A stretch of 64,000 nt of DNA, from positions 7,620,466 through 7,684,465 of the forward strand of contig OU696585.1 of the NCBI GenBank assembly GCA_916048095.2. Direction: 5' to 3'. The notes under the pieces were generated by a model. It was given only the letters and a program-made list of their open reading frames with translations. It was not told the origin of the DNA and did not search any database. The DNA is from Sacculina carcini. Taxonomy: Eukaryota; Arthropoda; Thecostraca; Sacculinidae. Positions 56,398-64,000 of this stretch are shown piece after piece (the stretch's first letter is position 1; every line of letters starts with the position of its first letter). The translations under genes were made by a program, and so were the position numbers.

Positions 56398-56590
56398 TGT
56401 ATGGTGGTTGGCAGCTCTGTGATTGGCCACGATTTAGATGTTGTTGACGAGGGGGAGACGAAAGAGGAGTGTGTTTTCGGATGTTTCGGGGTTGGTGACT
56501 AATTGTTTGTTCTGGTTATTTTGATGTTTCGTGTGGAAGATAAACACCGTATTGTCATCCGTCTTTATTATAAAAGTGTATGACGACACA
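56398..56590 (+). repeat. 3' LTR
   Basis: 193 bp, same ends as the 5' LTR. Differences include GCAGC for GCAAC and ATTTAGATGTTGTT for ATGTAGGTGCTGGT. Confidence 0.92.
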
Positions 56591-56595
56591 CCATG

Positions 56596-57241
56596 TACCG
56601 GAAGCGCCCAAAAGATTCAGAGAGAAAGAGAGTTCGAAAACAAAAAAGTCTAGAAAGAGAGCTGGAAAGAAAATAATAAATAAATAACAATAAATAATAA
56701 ACCATCATACGATAACACTCCATAATGTCACTCCGCCCACGTTCCTCAATGGATAAAAACAATCAACAATAAATATGTGATTAAGTAAATAACAACCATC
56801 AATAAATAAAAATAAATATGAATAAATAAGTAATAAATAACAATAAATATGATTCAATAAGAAACATCCAACAATAAATAAAAATATGTTTCAACAAGTA
56901 ACAACAACACAAATAAATGCGCTCCCGAGCGGTTTGCACGGCATGCAGGCCATGCCGCCTTTGATCCACCGAAGTGAAACCGTGGCTGAAGGAAGTGGAC
57001 CGAAGGCTGGGAGCACGAAATGACAATGGCGGACAAGGAGAGGAACGTGATGGCCCCGTGCTGTGCAATAATATTGGTGTGGGAAACACCAGCGTAAACC
57101 AGCACCTACTGACCGGATGGAGATGTCCGGGCAATCACTGACACTCACCAAAACACGACGGTGTATTCGGTGTATAATCGCCTTCGAACACTGCGATAGT
57201 AAACGGTAGCAGGGATGCCCAAATATCCCCTGCGCTACACT
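56596..57241. other. AATAAATA-rich interval
   Basis: Simple AATAAA-type repeats to about 56915, then a GC-richer 300-bp stretch (GGAAGTGGACCGAAGGCTGG region) that may be the body of the truncated LINE/SINE ending at 57242. No gene recognised. Confidence 0.45.
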
Positions 57242-57534
57242 CATTTTGTTATCAATCAATCAATCAATCAATGTATTTGTTATAGCGCTAATATGCACAG
57301 AAGCGCGACAAAATTTAAAAGGCAAACACAACGATGGAGATAAACATGTGACAACAGTAAGAACACATAATGCACACATAGGAACACACACACACTCACA
57401 GACATACACACACATACATAAGCAAAAACATACACATACACATGGGGCACCATAAGTAAGAATGGGAAAACAAATCACGCGAAATCAGAATCAGACGATC
57501 ATTCACGCAGGATACAGAATACACAAACAAACAA
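57242..57534 (-). mobile_element. Truncated LINE 3' end
   Basis: Minus strand: GCGCTATAACAAATACATTG followed by a (ATTG)n tail at 57256-57272, a CR1/L2-style 3' terminus. No coding part remains. It lies tail to tail with the larger LINE. Confidence 0.5.
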
Positions 57535-57589
57535 ACAAACAAACATATATTTACTATAGCGCCTGTAAAAACACGGGCGCGCATAACTT

Positions 57590-57830
57590 AAAGACGAACA
57601 ACAAAGCGTAAATACATATATACATATACATACATACACAAACATGCACTTATACATATACACACATACACAAACATGCACTAATACATATACACACATA
57701 CACAAACATGCACTTATACATATACATACATACACAGACATGCACTTATACACATGTATATATATATATACACATATACATACATACATACATACTTATA
57801 TATATATACATACACATATACACATGAGTT
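57590..57830. repeat. ATAC/CACAAACATGCACTT microsatellite in LINE 3' region
   Basis: Tandem ~36-bp units (ATACATACACAAACATGCAC, TTATACATATACACAC) grade into TATA and ATAC repeats. Confidence 0.8.
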
Positions 57831-57874
57831 TTGAGTAGAATAAGGAGGAATAGAAAATGGATAGCTGAATGGAA

Positions 57875-60814
57875 TCAGAGTTTGGCGAAAGGAGTGAGAG
57901 TGTGAGAAGCAGGATCAAACGAGATGTCAAAAAGGTGATTTTGAAGTCGGGAAGCAAACATGCGGTAGGAAGAAGATGAAATAATATGAGAAGGAAGAGA
58001 ATTATAGATGCGCGGACCGAAGAAAGTAAAAGATTTAGAGGACCACGAAGATTCATTAGTGGCCCGAGGACAGATAAGGGGAACAGGTCTACGAGAAGAA
58101 ACATTATCAGAACGAGTTAAAAGACTGACTAGGTAGGGCGGTTGACTGGGATCATGAAGGAGTTTGAAGATTAGACAGCAAAGGCGAAAGTGGATACGAG
58201 AGACAATTGGAAGCCAACGAAACTTAAATAGAAAACTGGAGGTATGACGGCAAGGAGTAGGGTGAAGAACAAATCGGCAAGATTGGTTAAGAACACGTTG
58301 TAGTATTTTTAGGGAAGAACGAGGTAAGCTAAAGTATAGTGAGTTGCAATAGTCTAATCTAGAGAGTATAAGAGAATTAACAAGTTTAATAGATGAAGAT
58401 TGATCGAGACAGGGACGAATGGGATAGAGTGAACGTAGGATCAGACGACAAGTGCGTGCGACGGAGCGAATGTTATCTACAAAGGAGAGCGAAGAATCAA
58501 AAATAATACCAAGATTTCGAACGGTAACGGCTAGAGGAACTGAGAGCAGCGGAGGACTAATGCGCGGAGGATGAAGAGGGAGAAACTCAGACTTTGAAGT
58601 GTTGATGAGAAGATTGCGAGCTGCAGCCCAAGAAGAAATATCAGAAAGCACGTCAGATAGCAGGGAAGGAGAATGAAAAGGAAGCGGGATGTAAAACTGA
58701 ATATCGTCAGCATAGATATGAAAACTTATAGAGTGTTTACGAAGAATAGGACAAAGAGAAGACATGTACAGATTAAATAACAAAGGACCAAGAATGGAGC
58801 CCTGTGGAACACCATGACGTAGAGCAACCGAAGAAGAGACACAGGAATTAAATTTCACAGCATAAGTCCGACCACTGAGATATGATTTGAGAAGGGAGAG
58901 AGCACTAGAGCAGATACCAAGATGAGAGAGATCACGAAGAAGAATAGAGTGATTAACCAAATCAAAGGCAGAAGACATATCAAGGAGAACAAGCAAGGCA
59001 GACCGACGGTAAGAGAAGTGGGATAAAACGCCATTGGTTACAGAGATAAGAACAGACTGAGTGGAATATGAAGGACGGAAACCAGATTGGTAAGGATCAA
59101 GAAATTGGTTAATGAAGGGAGAAAGTTGAGAAGAGATGGCAGATTCAAGAAGTTTGGAAGGGAAACTGAGAAGAGAAATAGGCCGATAATTTTTAATAAC
59201 AGTTGGATCTAACGTGGGTTTTTTAAGGATAGGGTAGATTGTAGCATGTTTATCAGCAAGAAAAGCGCCATGGAGGAAAGAACTATTAATCAAATGAAGA
59301 AAATAGGGCAAAAGGGAAGGAATCAATTCAGAAATTGCCTTAAAATTTATAGGATCAGAAGGAGAGAACGACAATTTAGTTGATGAGATAAGGGCAGTTA
59401 AGTCAGTCACACTAAGATGATTAAATGATGAAAAATGATCAGGTGAGGAAATATGTCTGAGAGGAGATAATGAAGGAGGAATAACGGAAAGCAACGAATT
59501 GACTTTATCCTCAAAGAAGGTAGAAAATTGTGAGGCTGTTATAGTGGAAGAAATAGAACGCGAACGAAGACCACGGAGAGAATTCAAAGTAGCCCATAAA
59601 GATTTGGGAGAGCGAGAAAGAGAAGAAAGACGAGTTTTATAGAAGTTACACTTGGCGAGAGAGAGGGCAGAAATGTAAGATGATCGAGCCGAGCAAAACG
59701 ATAGCCAATCAGATGAAGAACGAGAGCGTCGCCAACAACGTTCGAGACGGCGCTGAGAACATTTAAGGCTACGGAGATTAGAATTGAACCAAGGAGGAAG
59801 GCGAGGAGAAAGAGAAGCGCATGTCCGAAGGGGAAAAATGCAATCATTAATAGACGTAAGAGCAGCAGACAAACACGGAAATAATTCGGCAGGAGAAAGT
59901 GAGTACAGAAAATGGATAGGAAGAAAATAATCCAGGAGTGATAGGAACGAGGATGGGTCAAATTTCTTATAGTTACGATAAGTGAAAGAAGAATTAACGG
60001 GAGGAGGAGAAAACGGAATTGAGGTTAAAAGGAGACTGTGATCGGAGATTGACGGATCTGGAGGAATGGTGAGAACGTCCGGAGGATGGCGATCAGAAGA
60101 GATGAAAGGCGACGGAGACAGAATTAAGTCTAGGGTATGGCCAGAGGTATGAGTAGGAGAAGAGTTGCAAAGAAACAAACCATGAGATTCAAGCATAGAG
60201 AGAAAGCCTAAGCAGTAGGGGTTACGGGAGGGAGAATCAGTCCAAAAATTGAAGTCACCTAGAATCAAGAAATTGCTAGAAAAAGACGTAGTGACAGCCT
60301 CAAGGAGAGGGGAAAATTCATCAAGGAACAACGGAGAAGTGCCGGTATGATTGTGTCGATATAATATAAGTAAGCAGAATGCAGAGTGGTTAGGAACATG
60401 AAGAGATAGGGCTAGAAATTCAAATGAAGAAGGAGGGGGAATCAAACTAGAGATAGGGGAAATGGAGAGAGAGTTTGAGAAAATGCAACCAACGCCGCCA
60501 CCAGGAGATTTACAATTAGAGCGAGCCTTGTGAAGAAAATTAAATGGTGATACGTTGGAGGAAAACAGCGATACTTCGGACTCAAGTAACCAAGTTTCAG
60601 CGAGACAGAGAATGGAAAGGCCATAAGAAGAGCAGAAGTTTAAGATATGATCGGTTTTATGTCGGCACGATCTAATATTTACAAAACCAATGGAGACGCG
60701 ATACATACGCTCTGATCCAGGAGAGGGAAGAATAAGATTGACCGGAGATGAAGACATAGGTGGTGAAGATGATGACTGAGGTGATGAAGAGATAGATTGA
60801 GAGGGGTGAGACAA
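57875..60814 (-). CDS. LINE ORF2: AP endonuclease and reverse transcriptase, intact
   Basis: 979 residues. The N-terminal endonuclease has IGFVNIRSCRHK, LAETWL, LILGDFNFW and the terminal SDHSLL motif. The RT has YRPISLLSFPSKLLE, VLLDMSSAFDLVNHSILL (motif A), HGVPQGSILGPLLFNLYMS and YADDIQFYI (catalytic). The C terminus has FFGPRIYNSLPSHIISSSSY typical of the CR1/L2 group, with no RNase H domain. It performs target-primed reverse transcription. No stop or frameshift, so the element may be active or recently active. Serine-rich composition reflects an AG-biased plus strand. Confidence 0.92.
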   Translation of the reverse strand: MSHPSQSISSSPQSSSSPPMSSSPVNLILPSPGSERMYRVSIGFVNIRSCRHKTDHILNFCSSYGLSILCLAETWLLESEVSLFSSNVSPFNFLHKARSNCKSPGGGVGCIFSNSLSISPISSLIPPPSSFEFLALSLHVPNHSAFCLLILYRHNHTGTSPLFLDEFSPLLEAVTTSFSSNFLILGDFNFWTDSPSRNPYCLGFLSMLESHGLFLCNSSPTHTSGHTLDLILSPSPFISSDRHPPDVLTIPPDPSISDHSLLLTSIPFSPPPVNSSFTYRNYKKFDPSSFLSLLDYFLPIHFLYSLSPAELFPCLSAALTSINDCIFPLRTCASLSPRLPPWFNSNLRSLKCSQRRLERCWRRSRSSSDWLSFCSARSSYISALSLAKCNFYKTRLSSLSRSPKSLWATLNSLRGLRSRSISSTITASQFSTFFEDKVNSLLSVIPPSLSPLRHISSPDHFSSFNHLSVTDLTALISSTKLSFSPSDPINFKAISELIPSLLPYFLHLINSSFLHGAFLADKHATIYPILKKPTLDPTVIKNYRPISLLSFPSKLLESAISSQLSPFINQFLDPYQSGFRPSYSTQSVLISVTNGVLSHFSYRRSALLVLLDMSSAFDLVNHSILLRDLSHLGICSSALSLLKSYLSGRTYAVKFNSCVSSSVALRHGVPQGSILGPLLFNLYMSSLCPILRKHSISFHIYADDIQFYIPLPFHSPSLLSDVLSDISSWAAARNLLINTSKSEFLPLHPPRISPPLLSVPLAVTVRNLGIIFDSSLSFVDNIRSVARTCRLILRSLYPIRPCLDQSSSIKLVNSLILSRLDYCNSLYFSLPRSSLKILQRVLNQSCRFVLHPTPCRHTSSFLFKFRWLPIVSRIHFRLCCLIFKLLHDPSQPPYLVSLLTRSDNVSSRRPVPLICPRATNESSWSSKSFTFFGPRIYNSLPSHIISSSSYRMFASRLQNHLFDISFDPASHTLTPFAKL

Positions 60815-60832
60815 TGAGGAAAGAGAGGATAG

Positions 60833-61897
60833 TCAATGATTCGATTGCGGGGATTGAGCCAACGAAATTAGATCAGAATCAGAGGTGGCGGTGCGGCGGC
60901 GGATGGAATCCTGGACGGCAGTGAAGGAAGGGCACGAAGTGTCAAATGAAGAGTGAGAATGGGAATGGTTCCGGCCCGAGCGCCTACAATTACAACATTT
61001 GGAAGTCGCTGAGCGCGGACAATCAGATGAAGAATGATCACCAGAGCAGTGACCACACATTACACGGCTAGAACATCGCGTTGATTTGTGCCCTAGGCCG
61101 GCACATCGTGAGCAGCGAGCGACCCAATATCTATCGAACACTGGGCAGGAATGGAGACCAACAAACAAACGGTCGCCAATCGAGCGGATCAGAGAACGAA
61201 CAGATGGAGAGAGGGACAAGACAGCGTGAGATACGTTATTCTTTGGCTTGGTGAAAAAAAGAAACATCAAGTCAGAGTCCGGAATATTGGCAAGTGGCGG
61301 GTTTTTCAGCCGGAGGGATTTGACGAAATTATCCGGGGAGATTCCCGCCGGAACATTTGCCAGAGTAATCTTGGGCCGGAGTGGAGCAGCAGATGGGACG
61401 TGAATCTCGACATCTGGTACAGCAGCGCGTAGTGTAGAAGCAGCCCGCTCAGCGGCGCCAGCAGAAGTGCAGCGCAAGACGAGACCTCCACCTGACGTAG
61501 TGCGTGAACCAGCAATTGGGACATCCTGAAGAGCAGTCTCCACTAAATTGGCTACGACGGGTGCTTCGTTGCGTGACTTCAAAACGACATCATAGCTGCG
61601 TGCAGGCCGTTCATTAGAGGTCACCGACGGTGCAGATTGAGCGGAATCAATCCCACGAATCGTAGATTCAATCACAGAAAGCCGGGAGTCAATGGCGCTC
61701 ACATTGTGGACGAGTTGGAGAGCAAGTTTAGCCCGCCCGATACACGGGGAACAAATCCAATTGATGGAGCTCAGCAGCTCACTCTTGACTCCCAGGAGAG
61801 AGGCGCATCTAGTGTGAGCCCAGGATGAGCACAGGGAACAAGAAATATGCCTAGGCTCACCTATGTCACGCTTGCAGAATACACACGAATCAGCCAT
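60833..61897 (-). CDS. LINE ORF1: PHD-type zinc finger and CCHC knuckles
   Basis: About 354 residues from MADSCVFCKRDIGEPRH (frame open further upstream). The N-terminal C-x2-C ... C-x2-C ... H-x2-C ... C-x2-C pattern (CVFCKRDIG, CSLCSSWAHTRC, CSPC) is a PHD-like finger. A middle domain (LRPKITLANVPAGISPDNFV) resembles an RNA-binding fold. The C terminus has CARCAGLGHKSTRC, CGHCSGDHSSSDC and CCNC knuckles. It binds LINE RNA as a chaperone. Intact. Confidence 0.85.
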   Translation of the reverse strand: MADSCVFCKRDIGEPRHISCSLCSSWAHTRCASLLGVKSELLSSINWICSPCIGRAKLALQLVHNVSAIDSRLSVIESTIRGIDSAQSAPSVTSNERPARSYDVVLKSRNEAPVVANLVETALQDVPIAGSRTTSGGGLVLRCTSAGAAERAASTLRAAVPDVEIHVPSAAPLRPKITLANVPAGISPDNFVKSLRLKNPPLANIPDSDLMFLFFTKPKNNVSHAVLSLSPSVRSLIRSIGDRLFVGLHSCPVFDRYWVARCSRCAGLGHKSTRCSSRVMCGHCSGDHSSSDCPRSATSKCCNCRRSGRNHSHSHSSFDTSCPSFTAVQDSIRRRTATSDSDLISLAQSPQSNH

Positions 61898-62277
61898 TGA
61901 GGCGGTTGCAGTTGTGAATCCAAAATAATAATACAAACAAGACCAAGTTGATCCACCAAATACACCAGCAACCCGAACGTAAACCACCAACGTGAATAAC
62001 GATCCGAACAAGACAGAGAAACAGAAAATAAAGATAATGTAAGATTGAGAGAACACCAGAATAACAAGAACACTCAGAATACTCACCCGGCGACCAAAAA
62101 ACATACAGCTCAGAGTCAAATTCAAATAGCCCGCTAAACACAACCACACACCACGAGTGTCGCCAGGCAAGTTATACCACATTAATACGCATGACTCGAT
62201 AAAAACTTATACAGACGATACAAAAATGCATAAGCACAACACGTAGAATAACATTACACAACTCTGCAATAATAATT

Positions 62278-62960
62278 CTAATGCAACACACAAGAGCAAT
62301 ACATGCTGTACATATTAAATAACAAAAACAAACAATGTATATGTACGCATATCGCACCGCCACCTATTCGGCAAAAACACTCGTCATACGTACGGATGCC
62401 GCTACACTGGGAATGCTGTTTGAATGTAAACCGTGTGCTTCTTGCTGCCACGAAATCATCAGGAATGGACTTGCTCATCGGATGATTGTCGTTGTACTTC
62501 ATCTTGTACAGCATGCACACGCTGCTGACCTTTCGGCGATGGCGAAGATCACCAAGAACCAAGTCACCACAGAGGAACTTGCAAGCTCTAACAACTCTGT
62601 TGATGAGATTTAGGTGACATTCCGCGGCAGAAGACCACACGGGGAGGCAGTACTCCAGAATTCGCAAGTTCTGAACAAGTTCGAAAACAACTTTTTGAGA
62701 TTGTGCTGCTACCGAACATTCTTTCTTATATGCCTATTATGATATGCCTTTCTTATAATTCCCAGTTTACGCGATGCCGAACAAACTAGCTTCCGAATGT
62801 GACTCTCAAATGTCAGTTTTGAGTCTACATGTACTCCCAATATTATGAGCTCATCACACACGCTGAGTTGGGCGTCATTTATGAGGATAGCTCCATGTGA
62901 AGGTTGAACGGTACGTGACCTAGAAACCAAGCTCGTATTAGCCAGAAATAAGCACGTATT
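62278..62960 (-). pseudogene. Reverse-transcriptase C-terminal relic of another LINE
   Basis: Minus strand 62709-62930 gives LGVHVDSKLTFESHIRKLV, and 62278-62667 gives RILEYCLPVWSSAAECHLNL then LCGDLVLGDLRHRRKVSSVC. These are the thumb and C-terminal regions of a non-LTR RT. They lie in different frames with gaps and lack the catalytic core. Confidence 0.75.
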
Positions 62961-64000
62961 AGCCTTTCCATCGCTGATTCCACACTAGATAATAGAGATT
63001 GATGTAATAGGGCACATTGATCTATTACTGCGCGGCCAAATGATGAATTTAACATTATTTTGTAATGGTCCGGTTTTTATTTTATTTTTATTCTTATTGA
63101 TATTTTTCCTAAACTCCCGGGTTATCGGCGTATAATCCGGCTTTCTCACAGATTCACTGATTTAGTGATTTAGTGAAAAATGCGACCACGTGCCCTAGAA
63201 CACTAAAATATACCGAATTAATTATTAAATACATAATAAATTAAATCAATTGAATGAAATATAATTTTTTTAAGTAATATTTGAAAAATATTTATAAAAT
63301 ATATGAAAATTGTTACGTAGTTTGCTGGGATTAATTTGGAATACATAATTACATATATCATGTATACGAAAATTGGCTAAATTCTTAATTTCTTTATCAA
63401 AGTCAATATAGGGAAATTGGCAGAATATTTCAACAGGATTTTTATAACTTTCTAGATAAACTTTCATGCCATATTTTGCCAAAATGTCTTGTTTATTATA
63501 TATTTTATCTTGGCTTATTTTGTGCGTCACTACATTCCCTCTAATTACCGGGTTTTTTCGGAGCAGCAGTTTGTGTCTTCACCTCCGCCTTCTGTATTTT
63601 CCTCGATGACTCGATAAATGTTGCCACGGTAAATACATATATAAATTGCCAGTGGTTTATGTGATAACTTTTTTCCAGACTTGCGATGGCGATAAAAATT
63701 TAATTTTTCCCAGTCTGCGATAAACGATAAAACGATTGCGATAAAAAATGTTAACTTGCGATAACAAAAGCGATAAATGATAAGTACTTTATTTAGTTGA
63801 CATATTAAAAAAGCATACACACTATTTTTCCGCAGTGAAAACTAATTAAACTAGACAAAAACTGTCACTGGAATCAGTCTAGGGCCTACAAGTTCTATTC
63901 CACATCAGTATCTCTCTCTTAGACTCAGACTCTCCCTCCCTCCTCAAGACGGCATCCAGGAGCTGCATGTCTTCCTTGGTGAAGATCAACTTCACTAACA
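62961..64000. other. AT-rich terminal interval, no gene recognised
   Basis: Strongly AT-rich, with short runs of GCGATAA repeats near 63684-63780. Open frames lack recognisable motifs. Confidence 0.45.

Larger units (their letters stand above)
51718..56590 (+). mobile_element. Ty3/gypsy-type LTR retrotransposon, nearly complete
   Basis: 193-bp LTRs (TGTATGG...ACA) at both ends, 5-bp target duplication CCATG (51713-51717 and 56591-56595), a primer-binding-site-like TGGCGCAGCCGCTTG directly after the left LTR and a purine tract GGCGGAGG before the right one. Inside: gag with CCHC knuckles, protease, RT, RNase H and integrase in gypsy order. The LTRs differ at several positions and the coding region carries stops, so the insertion is not very recent. 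Confidence 0.93.
57535..62182 (-). mobile_element. CR1/L2-like LINE with two open frames
   Basis: Leftward element: ORF1 (61897-60833), an 18-bp gap, ORF2 (60814-57875), a 3' region with ATAC microsatellites and an end GCGCTATAGTAAATATATG followed by (TTTG)n near 57537-57560. Both ORFs are open. The 5' end is not defined precisely; the ORF1 frame is open back to 62182 and a 5' UTR probably continues to about there. Confidence 0.85.

Overview
The window is eukaryotic, from an invertebrate animal. It has split genes with GT-AG introns, dense microsatellites of the CA/GT and ATAC type, and many transposon families (Ty3/gypsy, CR1/L2-like and jockey-like LINEs, Tigger/pogo, P-like, hAT-like MITEs, Polinton). 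TATA plus TCAGTT-type initiators upstream of several Polinton genes fit an arthropod or similar host, but I cannot name the species.

Layout. 1-1556: flank without a recognisable gene, ending in a minisatellite and a CA tract. 1557-12544: copy A of a large direct duplication. 12545-16060: repeat-rich spacer with a fold-back element and two diverged copies of a ~420 bp repeat. 16061-33324: a Polinton/Maverick (adintovirus-like) element of about 17.3 kb with ~1.4-1.6 kb terminal inverted repeats. 33325-34642: spacer. 34643-48600: copy B of the duplication, carrying three extra transposon insertions whose empty sites survive in copy A. 49118-51580: Tigger transposon. 51718-56590: LTR retrotransposon. 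57535-62182: CR1/L2-like LINE with open ORF1 and ORF2. 62278-62960: another reverse-transcriptase relic. The rest is AT-rich and featureless.

The only host-type genes I find are two copies of a phosphatidylethanolamine-binding protein (PEBP) gene, one in each duplicate. I reconstructed five exons in each (A 7613-10608, B 43517-46735). Introns and flanks are nearly identical between copies. The exons differ at dozens of codons, and I see no synonymous difference in the four exons that align without ambiguity (36 amino-acid changes counted by eye). This extreme exon-only divergence is the most striking signal in the window.

The Polinton carries a protein-primed DNA polymerase B (spliced, with a 97-nt intron), packaging ATPase, integrase, major capsid protein, a pVI/pX-like basic protein, a duplicated penton-like protein, an adenain-like protease, an RNase-H-fold-like protein and several small unknown genes. 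Nearly all are leftward and tightly packed, with overlapping stop-start codons. It is a recently disabled copy: the protease and ATPase each have one in-frame stop, one of two proline-rich paralogs is broken, and the integrase has lysine where the catalytic glutamate of the DD35E triad belongs. The polymerase and capsid genes remain open. The terminal repeats hold paired GC-box/TGACGTCA modules and a tRNA-like pol III promoter sequence.
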